Of a DNA stretch of 64,000 nt, positions 9,108-19,491 are shown piece after piece. Under the pieces are notes generated by a model. That model was given only the letters and a program-made list of their open reading frames with translations. It did not search any database and was not told where the DNA came from. Location of the stretch: contig NZ_FNIE01000010.1 of assembly GCF_900103985.1 (NCBI RefSeq), positions 248,001 through 312,000 on the forward strand, given 5' to 3'. Position numbers and translations under genes: made by a program. This DNA is from Actinacidiphila guanduensis. Lineage in GTDB: Bacteria; Actinomycetota; Actinomycetes; Streptomycetales; Streptomycetaceae. Position 1 is the first letter of the stretch, and each line of letters opens with the position of its first letter.

Positions 9108-10166
9108 ATGAGCTCAATGCAGAGCGGAAGCGGCGCTTCGGGCGGCGGGCAGGCGCTGGCCGAGGCCGGGATCGAAGAGCGTCTTGAGGCCCACCGGGCG
9201 GAGCTGACGGGCTACTGCTACCGGCTGCTCGGCTCGCCCTTCGAGGCCGAGGACGCCGTGCAGGAGACCCTGGTGCGTGCCTGGCGCGGTGCGGGCGGCT
9301 TCGAGGGGCGGTCCTCGCTGCGCTCGTGGCTGTACCGGATCGCCACGAACGTCTGCATGGACAGTCTGCGCGCCGGCAGCCGCCGGGCCCGCCCGATCGA
9401 CCTGTCGCCGGCCTCCCACGCCGACGCGGTGCTGCCCGGCACCACCGCGGCCGCCGACTGGATAGAGCCGGTGCCGGACGTGCGGGCGCTGCCCGCCTCG
9501 GGCGACCCGGCCGACGTGGTGGTCTCCCGCGAGTCGATCCGGCTCGCCTTCGTCGCCGCCCTGCAGCACCTGCCGCCGCGGCAGCGCGCCGTGCTGATCC
9601 TGCGCGAGGTGCTGGCCTGGAAGGCGAGCGAGACCGCCGAACTGCTGGGCACCACCGTCGCCTCGGTCAACAGCGCGCTGCAGCGCGCCCGCGCCACCCT
9701 CGCCCAGGCCGGGGTCGCCGCGGACGGGGAGGGGGCGGCCGACGCCGCGGGCATGGACAAGGAGCACCAGGCGCTGCTCGACGCGTACGTGGACGCCTTC
9801 GAGCGGTACGACCTGGACCTCCTGACCAGCCTGCTGCACGAGGACGCCACCTTGTCCATGCCGCCCTACCCGATGTGGCTGCGCGGCCACGCCGACATAC
9901 GGGCCTGGTTCCTGGGCACCGGCCGCGGCTGCCGCGGCTCCCGGCTGCTGCCGGTGGCGGCGAACGGCGCGCCGGGCTTCGCGCAGTACCGTCCGGCCGC
10001 CGACGGCCGCGGCCACACCCCTTGGGCCCTGCAAGTGCTGGATGTCGACGCCGAAGGCCGGATCACGGCGCTCACCTCATTCCTGGACACCGAACGGCTC
10101 TTCCCCCTCTTCGGCCTGCCACTCGAACTCCCCGGCGAGCCCGGCGAGTCGCAGCAGCGCGGCTAG
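9108..10166 (+). CDS. ECF-type RNA polymerase sigma factor with SnoaL-like C-terminal domain
   Basis: Extracytoplasmic-function sigma factor of the long, SigG-like group. Of 352 residues, about 25-95 form region 2 (GSPFEAEDAVQETLVRAWR), about 160-215 form region 4 (LPPRQRAVLILREVLAWKAS, then the helix-turn-helix), and about 225-345 form a SnoaL/NTF2-like domain (DAYVDAFERYDLDLL, then LTSFLDTERLFPLFGLP). In such factors the tail replaces a separate anti-sigma factor and may bind a ligand. ATG at 9108 is taken as the start; a longer frame from 9045 lacks family sequence. TAGTAC lies 10 bases before the ATG and could be a -10. The last 90 bp are also coding on the other strand. Confidence 0.9.
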   Translation: MSSMQSGSGASGGGQALAEAGIEERLEAHRAELTGYCYRLLGSPFEAEDAVQETLVRAWRGAGGFEGRSSLRSWLYRIATNVCMDSLRAGSRRARPIDLSPASHADAVLPGTTAAADWIEPVPDVRALPASGDPADVVVSRESIRLAFVAALQHLPPRQRAVLILREVLAWKASETAELLGTTVASVNSALQRARATLAQAGVAADGEGAADAAGMDKEHQALLDAYVDAFERYDLDLLTSLLHEDATLSMPPYPMWLRGHADIRAWFLGTGRGCRGSRLLPVAANGAPGFAQYRPAADGRGHTPWALQVLDVDAEGRITALTSFLDTERLFPLFGLPLELPGEPGESQQRG

Positions 10167-10319
10167 CTGCCCCGACGCCCTGCACAGCCGCACCGGTCGG
10201 CCGGTGCGCCGCGCCGCCAGCAGCACCCTGGCCAGTGCCGCGAGGGTGCCGGTGGTGGCCGCGAGGCCGCGGGCGTCCAGCCGTACGGCAGCGGCGCGTG
10301 GGCCGGTGGGGGCCGCCAC
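10077..10319 (-). CDS. Small STAS-domain (anti-anti-sigma-like) protein
   Basis: An 80-residue protein on the opposite strand, convergent with and overlapping the last 90 bp of the sigma gene. GTG at 10319 has GGAGG 6 bases upstream (10330-10326), a strong site that fixes the start well inside a longer open frame. The sequence AAAVRLDARGLAATTGTLAA, then ARRTGRPVRLC and LLRLAGLAGEFEW, has the strand-helix-strand-helix pattern of a STAS domain, as in anti-sigma antagonists and MlaB-like proteins. I recall similar small STAS genes next to this sigma type in other Streptomyces. The usual phosphorylatable Ser is not clear, so regulation by phosphorylation is doubtful. Confidence 0.72.
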   Translation of the reverse strand: MAAPTGPRAAAVRLDARGLAATTGTLAALARVLLAARRTGRPVRLCRASGQLAALLRLAGLAGEFEWQAEEGEEPFGVQE

Positions 10320-10681
10320 AGCCGCCCTCCCTTCCTGCCGATTCCCTGCCGATTCCCTAGGGGATGCCTCGGGGCTCGCCCGGAGCGCGCCCCTCGCGTG
10401 ATAGGACCGGTCGCACGGTGGTAAGTCATCGCCGGGAGGGGTACGTATCGGCGACGGGTTTTCGCGGAACAGCCGGAAACCGGCGGCAGTCCCCGTGGGT
10501 TTCCCGCGGTTACGGTGCGAGACTTGCCCTGTCCGAACGCGTGGCCGGTGCCGAGCGCATATGCGAGCATGCGTGCGGCCCCGGCAGGGCGGCCGCCGCG
10601 GGCGGCACCGGGACGGGGTGCGGACGGGCGGGCACGGGTGAGGCACGGGTGGGAGAGGCGAGAGGCGGGGCGGGCGGCGTG
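10320..10681. other. Divergent gap between the STAS gene and the APH-fold kinase gene
   Basis: 362 bp without a convincing gene. It holds an 11-bp direct repeat (GCCGATTCCCT twice, about 10338-10359), then the palindromic core CCCTAGGG at about 10356-10363. TCGCCG near 10429 and CGGCGA near 10449 form an inverted repeat with a 14-base loop. Promoters for both genes should lie here, but none is clear. Confidence 0.5.
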
Positions 10682-11545
10682 ATGGCGGACACGGTGTTCA
10701 CGCGGGAGCGGGCGCGGGCGGTGCTGGACGCCGCCGGACATCCCGATGCCGACCTGCTGTCCTTCGGGGAGAACGCGGTCTTCGCCGCCGGCCGCCTGGT
10801 GATCAAGGTGGGCCGCGGCGCGGACCTGCTGGAGCGGGCCCGCCGCGAGGTGCGCACCGCGGACTGGCTGGCCAAGCACGACGTGCCGGCGGTGCGCTCG
10901 GCGGAGTCCGAGGTGCGGCTGGTCGAAGGGCACCCGATCACGTACTGGCAGCGCCTGCCGGAGTCGCTGCGCCCGGCCACCACCGCGGACGTGGCGCCGC
11001 TGCTGCGCCTGGTGCACGCCCTGCCCGAGCCGGACTTCGGCCTGCCGCCGCGCGACCTGCTCGGCGGTGTGGAGCGCTGGCTGCTCGCGGCCGGCGACGC
11101 GATCGACCCGGCCGACGCGGCCTACCTGCGCCGCCGCCGGAACGACCTGGCACAGGCCGCCGCCGACCTCGTGCCGCACCTGCCGCGCGGCCCCATCCAC
11201 GGCGACGCCCTGCCGCGCAACGTGCACATCGGGCCGGACGGCCCCGTCCTGGTCGACCTGGAGACCTTCTCCTCCGACCTGCGCGAGCACGACCTGGTGG
11301 TCCAGGCGCTCGACCGCGACCGCTACGGCGTGCCCGCCGCCGACTACGACGCCTTCACCGCCGCCTACGGCTGGGACGTCATCGACTGGGACGGCTATGA
11401 GGTGCTGCGCGGCGCCCGCGAGACCGCCGGCTGCGCCTGGGTCGCCCAGCACGCCCCGGCGAACCCGGCGGCCCGCACGGAGTTCCGCCGCCGGGTGGCC
11501 TCGCTGCGGGCCGAGGACCCCTCGGTCCGCTGGTACTCCTTCTGA
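10682..11545 (+). CDS. Phosphotransferase of the aminoglycoside/choline kinase fold
   Basis: 287-residue APH-superfamily kinase. The GPIHGDALPRNVHI motif near residue 177 is the Brenner-type catalytic loop (H-G-D...N), and VLVDLETF near 193 supplies the metal-binding acidic residues. N-terminal FGENAVFAAGRLVIKVGR is the nucleotide-binding lobe with its lysine. ATG at 10682 starts the conserved part (MADTVFTRERARAVL). Substrate cannot be predicted; most chromosomal members of this type in Streptomyces are not known resistance genes. It converges with the exonuclease gene. Confidence 0.85.
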   Translation: MADTVFTRERARAVLDAAGHPDADLLSFGENAVFAAGRLVIKVGRGADLLERARREVRTADWLAKHDVPAVRSAESEVRLVEGHPITYWQRLPESLRPATTADVAPLLRLVHALPEPDFGLPPRDLLGGVERWLLAAGDAIDPADAAYLRRRRNDLAQAAADLVPHLPRGPIHGDALPRNVHIGPDGPVLVDLETFSSDLREHDLVVQALDRDRYGVPAADYDAFTAAYGWDVIDWDGYEVLRGARETAGCAWVAQHAPANPAARTEFRRRVASLRAEDPSVRWYSF

Positions 11546-11560
11546 CGGGTGGTCAGGCCC

Positions 11561-11580
11561 GACCCCGAGGGTCCTCCTTT
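11561..11580 (+). terminator. Small hairpin between convergent genes
   Basis: GACCC-CGA-GGGTC at 11561-11573 followed by CTCCTTT, 15 bp after the kinase stop. The stem is only 5 bp, so function is uncertain. Confidence 0.4.
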
Positions 11581-11635
11581 CGGGTGAGGCCCCCGGCGAT
11601 GAGCCGCGGGCCGTGGACCTTCGGTCGACGGGGCG

Positions 11636-12349
11636 TCAGACCGCCGCCTGGGCGGCCTTCAGCGGCCAGGACGGGTCCACCACCGCGTCCGGGGAGCCCT
11701 TGCGGCGCAGCCAGCCCTGGAAGTCCTCGGCCCAGACCGCGTACCACTCGCGCTGCCGGCTCTGCAGCTCCCACAGGTCGGCCTGCCCTGCCTCGGGGAA
11801 GCGCAGCGCCAGCGCCCGGGCCACCCGGACGGCGGCGAGGGCGTCGGCCCCGGCCTCGTGGGCGCCGTCGAGCACCACCCCGTAGACGGTGCAGGCGGCC
11901 TCCAGGGTGCGCTTGCCGCGCCGGTAGCGGTCCAGGGCGCGGTCGATCACCAGCGGGTCGATGACGGGGCCGGTGCGCCCGGCGGCGGCGCTGAGCCGGG
12001 GCAGCGCGTAGCGGGCCAACTCCTCGTCCAGCAGGGTGAGATCGAAGGGCGCGTTGTAGACGACGACGGGGACCTGGGCCGCCCAGTAGCCGCGCAGGGC
12101 GTCGGCGACCTCGGCGACGACCTCGGGGGCGGGGCGGCCCTCGGCGTGCGCCTGCTCGGTGCTGACGCCGTGTATGGCGGTGGTCTCGGCCGGAATGGGC
12201 ACCCCGGGGTCGGCCAGCCACTTGCGGTGCCGCACCGGCTCGCCCGCCTTGACCTCCGTGACGGCCGCGGTCACGATGCGGGCCTGCCGCGGATCGGTCC
12301 CGGTGGTCTCCAGGTCGAAGCCGACCAGCAGCTCTTCGTGCCATGCCAT
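11636..12349 (-). CDS. DnaQ-like 3'-5' exonuclease
   Basis: 237-residue DEDD-family exonuclease. Exo I motif FDLETTGTDP lies near residue 11, Exo II near VVVYNAPFDLTLLDEEL (about 103), and Exo III with the catalytic His in DGAHEAGADALAAVRVA (about 178), so it is the DEDDh type, as in the polymerase III epsilon subunit. ATG at 12349 has GGGAGGGA about 6 bases upstream. The protein is short and has no polymerase or helicase part, so a repair or RNA/DNA trimming role is more likely than replication. Stand-alone gene between convergent and co-directional neighbours. Confidence 0.88.
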   Translation of the reverse strand: MAWHEELLVGFDLETTGTDPRQARIVTAAVTEVKAGEPVRHRKWLADPGVPIPAETTAIHGVSTEQAHAEGRPAPEVVAEVADALRGYWAAQVPVVVYNAPFDLTLLDEELARYALPRLSAAAGRTGPVIDPLVIDRALDRYRRGKRTLEAACTVYGVVLDGAHEAGADALAAVRVARALALRFPEAGQADLWELQSRQREWYAVWAEDFQGWLRRKGSPDAVVDPSWPLKAAQAAV

Positions 12350-12443
12350 GGGCGCGTCCCTCCCGCTTCGTCCCCCGGTTGTCCCCCCGGTGTGCGCGTC
12401 CATCATCCCGTGGCCCTCTGACAGCACCGCCGGGCGGTGCCGG

Positions 12444-13700
12444 TCACGACACCGGCCGGGAGTCCGCCCAGATCCCCTCGAACTCCTCGCGGTAGACCTC
12501 GAACAGGCCGCTCTCGACCGGCTTGTCGTCGGTGACCACCCGTGTGCTGCCGCCGCGCAGCACCATCACCGGCACCTCCATGCCGCGCGCCCGCCGCAGG
12601 TAGGTCTGCACGACCGCGAGGCCGTCGGAGCGCTCGGGCCCGTTCCCCTCGATGAGGTAGGCGGTGAAGCGCGGGGTCTCGTCGAAGACCTGGATCTCGA
12701 AGGCGCCCTGGTCGCGCAGCCGGGCCCGGACCCGGCGCATGTGCATGATGTTCATCTCCACCGAGCGGGCCAGCTCGCCGCGCCCCAGGCCGAGTTCGCG
12801 CTCGCGGCGGCGCACCGCGCTGCTCGCCGGGTTGAGGAACAGCAGCCGCACCCGGCAGCCGGACTCCGCCAGCCGCACCAGCCGCCGCCCGGAGAAGTTC
12901 TGCACCAGCAGGTTGAGGCCGATGCCGACCGCGTCCAGCCGCCGGGCGCCGGAGAACAGGTCCTCGACGGGGAGTTGGCGCTGCAGCCGCACCCGGTCGG
13001 GGTAGACGCCGACGACGTCGGAGTAGCGGTCGGCGACCAGCTCCTCCACGGCGTCCACCGGCAGCCGCCGGCCGGCCGTCCGCGCGGGACCCGAGCCCAG
13101 CAGCTCCAGCAGCCGGGCCGAGGCCCGCTCGGCCTGCTCCAGGGCGGTGCGCGACAGGGCCCGGTTGCGGGAGACCACGTGCCGGGCCACTTCCAGCTCG
13201 TCGAGGGCGAGTTCGAGCTCGCGCCGGTCGTCGAAGTAGGGCTCGAAGCAGGGCCAGTGCTGGACCACCAGCTCGCGCAGCTGCGGCAGCGTCAGGAAGC
13301 TGAGCACATTGTCGTCGGCCGGGTCGAGCAGGAAGCCCTTGCGGCGGCTCACCTCCCGTACGGCGACCGCCCGCTGCACCCACTCGTGACCGGCCGGGCC
13401 GGCGGCGGCGACCACCCACTCCTCGCCGTGCACGGGCTCGTAGATGGGCCGCAGCACCGCGTTGACGACGGCCCGCAGCCGCTGCTCCACGATGTTGAGC
13501 CAGACGTAGGCGCGGCCGGCCCGGGCCGCGCGGGTGCGCACCTCGGCCCACGCCTCGGCGCCCCAGTCCAGTTCGGCGCCGATCTCGACCGGCGCGGCCA
13601 CCGACACGGCACCTGACGGGCTGTCCTGGGCCGCCTCGTCCGTGACGTGCCGGTCGCCCTGCTCACCACCACTCGGGAGCATCAGACCTCCGGACGTCAC
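12444..13700 (-). CDS. SAV2148-family HEPN-domain protein
   Basis: 418-residue protein conserved in Streptomyces. Residues about 45-150 form a helical HEPN-like domain (RAGRAYVWLNIVEQRLRAVV) that contains RPIYEPVH, an R-x6-H arrangement like the ribonuclease motif of active HEPN proteins. Residues about 250-390 (GIGLNLLVQNFSGRRLVRLA, CRVRLLFLNPASSAV, then RFTAYLIEG) resemble the phospholipase-D-like sensor fold seen in DUF5919-type proteins. GTG at 13700 is favoured since GGGAGG lies 9 bases upstream and close homologues, from memory, begin with the same SGGL...P segment; an ATG at 13682 is the alternative. Function is unknown; RNA cleavage in response to a bound ligand is a reasonable guess. 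Confidence 0.85.
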   Translation of the reverse strand: MTSGGLMLPSGGEQGDRHVTDEAAQDSPSGAVSVAAPVEIGAELDWGAEAWAEVRTRAARAGRAYVWLNIVEQRLRAVVNAVLRPIYEPVHGEEWVVAAAGPAGHEWVQRAVAVREVSRRKGFLLDPADDNVLSFLTLPQLRELVVQHWPCFEPYFDDRRELELALDELEVARHVVSRNRALSRTALEQAERASARLLELLGSGPARTAGRRLPVDAVEELVADRYSDVVGVYPDRVRLQRQLPVEDLFSGARRLDAVGIGLNLLVQNFSGRRLVRLAESGCRVRLLFLNPASSAVRRRERELGLGRGELARSVEMNIMHMRRVRARLRDQGAFEIQVFDETPRFTAYLIEGNGPERSDGLAVVQTYLRRARGMEVPVMVLRGGSTRVVTDDKPVESGLFEVYREEFEGIWADSRPVS

Positions 13701-13974
13701 CGCTCACCGCCTCCCGCCCCCGCCCACGATCAAGGAAGGGTACTGCGGTGCGGGGGGCGTCGCAGCCGTATCGACCCTACTTGAGTTACTAGCAGACAAC
13801 CCCATCTGCCGCGCCGTCGCAGCCCGTTGCCGCGCTGTCACCCCCCGGGCGTACCGGGATGGGAGGATGCTTCGGCAGGGCCGGTCGGGCAATCCGAACC
13901 GGAGAAGCCAAACGTAACCGCCGGAGCGCGCGGACGCACGCCGCTTGCTGCGGCCGGAACGGAAGAGTCTCAAC

Positions 13975-16113
<2,139 letters not shown>

Positions 16114-16223
16114 GGGGGCGGTCCACGGGCGGGGGCGGGCTCGGGCGCTGCGGCGGGGTGCGACCGGGCCGCGACCGGGCGCGGCCGGCAGCTGGCCGAC
16201 TGCGGCCGACCTGGACCGGGACC

Positions 16224-16238
16224 GGCCCCGACGGGGCC
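16224..16238 (+). terminator. Hairpin between glgX and treY
   Basis: GGCCCC-GAC-GGGGCC, a perfect 6-bp stem with a 3-base loop in the 231-bp gap. No T run follows. It may end or attenuate glgX transcription; treY would then have its own promoter. Confidence 0.35.
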
Positions 16239-16344
16239 CACTCGCCGCGACCGGCGCGGGCGATGATAGGAACAGCCCGCCGGACGGGCGCGTACAAATC
16301 GTCCCCGCGCGCCCAAACGGCCGATCCGGGGTAGAGAAGATCCC

Positions 16345-18966
16345 ATGACGGCTCCTTCCGCGCCCGGACCGCGCCCCGACCTCCCCGGCCACTCCGGCCA
16401 TCCCGACCGCTCCGACCGCCCCGCCCCCTCGGCCACGTACCGCATCCAGCTGCAGCCCGCCTTCACCTTCGCCGACGCGGCCGCCTGGGTGCCCTACCTG
16501 GCCGCCCTGGGCGTCAGCCACCTGCACCTGTCGCCGGTGCTGGAGGCCGTCCCCGGCTCCACGCACGGCTACGACGTGGTGGACCACACCCGGGTACGGG
16601 CCGAGCTGGGCGGCGAGGAGGGCCTGCGGGAGCTGTCGGCGCGGGCCCGCGAGCACGGGCTGGGGCTCGTCCTGGACGTCGTGCCGAACCACATGGCCGT
16701 CCCCGCCCCCGAGCACCTCAACGGCCCGCTGTGGGCCGTCCTGCGCGACGGCCCCGGCTCCCCCTGGGCCCGGTGGTTCGACATCGACTGGGCTGCCCTG
16801 GGCGGCAAGGTGCTGCTGCCCGTCCTCGGCGAGCCGCTGCCCGACGTCCTGGACGACCTCGCCGTGGTGACCGACAAGAGCGCGGGCGGCAAGGTGCTGC
16901 GCTACTACGACCACCGCTTCCCGCTGCGCCCCGGCACCGAGCACCTGCCGCTGCCCGCGCTGCTGGACGCCCAGCACTACCGCCTCGCCTACTGGCGCGC
17001 GGCCCGCACCGAGCTGACCTACCGCCGCTTCTTCACCATCTCCGACCTCATCGCCGTACGCGCCGAGCTGCCGGAGGTCTTCGACGCCACGCACGAGACG
17101 GTGCTGCGCCTGCTGCGCGACGGCGTCGCCGACGGCCTGCGCATCGACCACCCCGACGGCCTGGCCGACCCCGCGGGCTACCTGTGCCGCCTGGCCGACG
17201 CGAGCGGCGGCCGGTGGACGGTGGTCGAGAAGATCCTCCAGCCGGGCGAGGCCCTCCCCGCCGACTGGCAGTGCGCCGGCACCACCGGCTACGACGCGCT
17301 CGCCCGGATCGACGGCCTCTTCACCGACCCCGAAGGCGCGGCCGAAGTCGCCGGCTTCTACCGGGAGTTCACCGGCGTCGCCGACGACCGCGGCGGCCAC
17401 TGGGACCCGACGGTCCGCCGGGCCGCCCACCGGGTCGTCACCCGTGACCTGGCGGCGGAGGTCTCCCGCCTGGCCCGCAGCGCCGTGCGGGCGCTGGCGG
17501 CGGCCGAGCGCGGAGCTGCGCCGGGGGCGGGCGGGCCCGGAGCGAGTGGGTCCGGGGCGGGCGGCGCCCGGGCGGATGGGGCCGCAGCCGCGGCCTCCGC
17601 GGCTGCGGGCTTCGGGGCCACGGCCGCCGCAGCCACGGGCTTCGGGCAGGAGCAGGTCGAGGAGGCGCTGCGGGAGCTGCTCGTGCGGGTGCCGGTCTAC
17701 CGGACGTACGTCAGGCCCGGGGTTCCCGCGACGCCGGAGGACACCGCGCTGCTCACGCGTGCCGCGCAGGAGGCCGCCGAGGCGTGCGGGGGGCTCGCGC
17801 CCGTCCTGGCCGCGCTGCGGGACCTCGCGCTGGGCGGCGGGAGCGGCACGGACGCCGACGACTTCCTCGTACGGTTCCCGCAGGTGGCCTCCGCGCTGCA
17901 CGCCAAGTCCGTGGAGGACGCGGCCTTCTACCGTTACGGGCCGCTGCTGCCGCTGTGCGAGGTGGGGCGCGACCCGGGCAAGCCCGCCACCTCCCCCGAG
18001 GAGTTCCACGCCTACTGCGCCCGGATGGCGCGCGAGCGGCCGGCCGCCGGCACCGTGCTGTCCACGCACGACACCAAGCGCAGCGCGGACCTGCGGCTCA
18101 CGCTGGCCGTGCTCTCGGAAATGCCGGACGCGTGGCGGGAGTTCATGGCCGCCAGGCCTGCCCGGGGTGCCGCGCTGGGCGCGCCTGCGGCGCCGGACCC
18201 GCACACGGCGTACACGGTCTTCCAGACGGCCGTCGGGCTCGGCTTCGCGCACCCCGACCGGCTGGTGCCGGCCGCGCTGAAGTTCGCCCGCGAGGCGGGG
18301 CTGCACACGACGTGGACCGAGCAGGACGAGGCGTACGAGAAGGCGGTCGCCGACTTCACCGAGCAGGGCCCGTGCGGTCCGCAGGCGTACGACATCGGGG
18401 AATTCGCCCGGAGCCTGGAGCCCCACGCCGCCGCGAACATCCTGGGCGCGGCCCTGGTCCACCTGACGATGCCGGGGGTGCCCGACCTTTACCAGGGCAC
18501 CGAGTTCCCGGTCCGGACCCTCGTGGATCCCGACAACCGCGGCACCCTGGCCGAGCCCGAGCCCGGCACCCGACGCCTCGGCCCGGACCGCACCCTCGCC
18601 GGCCTGCTGGAGGGGCGGGCACCGCGCGGCACCGACGAGGCCAAGCTGCACCTGACCGCGACCGCGCTGCGCCTGCGCCGCGACCACCCCGACTGGTACG
18701 GCCCGCACGCCGCCTACGAGCCGATCACCGCCGAGGGCCCCGCCGCCGCCCACTGCCTCGCCTTCCTGCGCGCCGGCACCGCCCTGACGGTGGCCACCCG
18801 CCTCTCCCGCCGCCTCCAGGCCGCGGGCGGCTGGCGCGACACCGTCCTCCCCCTCCCCGACGGCCGCTGGCGCAACCTGCTGACCGGGGGGACCTACGGG
18901 GGCCGTATCCGCGTGGGTGACCTCCTCGCGGAACAGCCGGTGGCCCTGCTGACCCGGGAGGAATAG
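16345..18966 (+). CDS. treY: Malto-oligosyltrehalose synthase (TreY)
   Basis: 873-residue GH13 enzyme that converts the reducing end of maltodextrins to a trehalosyl unit. It begins at ATG 16345 with a Pro-rich tail, then SATYRIQLQPAFTFADAAAW, the typical TreY start. Barrel motifs: LGLVLDVVPNHMAV (region I), ADGLRIDHPDGLADPAGYL (region II with catalytic Asp), TVVEKILQPGE (region III) and VLSTHDTKRSADLR (region IV). An Ala/Gly-rich insert of about 45 residues lies at 17500-17650. TAGAGA about 7 bases before the ATG could be a -10 for a leaderless message. Works with glgX upstream and treZ downstream. Confidence 0.95.
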   Translation: MTAPSAPGPRPDLPGHSGHPDRSDRPAPSATYRIQLQPAFTFADAAAWVPYLAALGVSHLHLSPVLEAVPGSTHGYDVVDHTRVRAELGGEEGLRELSARAREHGLGLVLDVVPNHMAVPAPEHLNGPLWAVLRDGPGSPWARWFDIDWAALGGKVLLPVLGEPLPDVLDDLAVVTDKSAGGKVLRYYDHRFPLRPGTEHLPLPALLDAQHYRLAYWRAARTELTYRRFFTISDLIAVRAELPEVFDATHETVLRLLRDGVADGLRIDHPDGLADPAGYLCRLADASGGRWTVVEKILQPGEALPADWQCAGTTGYDALARIDGLFTDPEGAAEVAGFYREFTGVADDRGGHWDPTVRRAAHRVVTRDLAAEVSRLARSAVRALAAAERGAAPGAGGPGASGSGAGGARADGAAAAASAAAGFGATAAAATGFGQEQVEEALRELLVRVPVYRTYVRPGVPATPEDTALLTRAAQEAAEACGGLAPVLAALRDLALGGGSGTDADDFLVRFPQVASALHAKSVEDAAFYRYGPLLPLCEVGRDPGKPATSPEEFHAYCARMARERPAAGTVLSTHDTKRSADLRLTLAVLSEMPDAWREFMAARPARGAALGAPAAPDPHTAYTVFQTAVGLGFAHPDRLVPAALKFAREAGLHTTWTEQDEAYEKAVADFTEQGPCGPQAYDIGEFARSLEPHAAANILGAALVHLTMPGVPDLYQGTEFPVRTLVDPDNRGTLAEPEPGTRRLGPDRTLAGLLEGRAPRGTDEAKLHLTATALRLRRDHPDWYGPHAAYEPITAEGPAAAHCLAFLRAGTALTVATRLSRRLQAAGGWRDTVLPLPDGRWRNLLTGGTYGGRIRVGDLLAEQPVALLTREE

Positions 18967-19491
18967 CCAACCGCCGCCCCGTGGAACGGCATCCCGCTTC
19001 AGGCAGCCGGTGGAGGCCGCTCCGGGCGGTGGGTTCGCGCTGCGCGCACGAAGCGGCACCCAACTCCCGGCGCACCGGGTCGTGTTCGACTCCAGCCGCC
19101 ACGCGAGCGGGCCGCCCGGCGTCCGTTCACGCCGCAACGGCGCCAACCCGCCAGCCGTCAGCGCGAGTTCAGCCTCCGGCACCCGCCACCCGACGGCGTC
19201 CCGTGGCGACAGCCCCGGTCGACCCACCCGGCACCAGCGCGGGTTCAGCCCGACGCCCGTGGGGCCCGGCAGCCGGTCACGCCCCGCCCCCACGGCCGGC
19301 CGCCCCGACCCCGTAACCGGAGGCATCCGCCCTGCTCACGCGCGCGCGGCGTCCGGCCCGCTCGGCTCGGGGCGCGCGTCAGGCGGGTGGCGTGCGGGCC
19401 GCTCGTATGGCTGACAGAGGGGGCAAAGCAGGACGGACGGGGGGATCGGGACCGTAGGGTCGCCGGGAGGTCGGGCGAGCTGGGAGGTTCC
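18967..19491. other. 525-bp gap after treY with no assigned gene
   Basis: No convincing gene on either strand. On the minus strand a frame remains open across about 19000-19240 and reads protein-like stretches (for example WRLESNTTRCAGSWVPLRAR) without a good start or ribosome site; it runs on into antisense of treY, which is typical of shadow frames. The last 60 bp carry the promoter and leader region of the flavoprotein gene. Confidence 0.5.
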
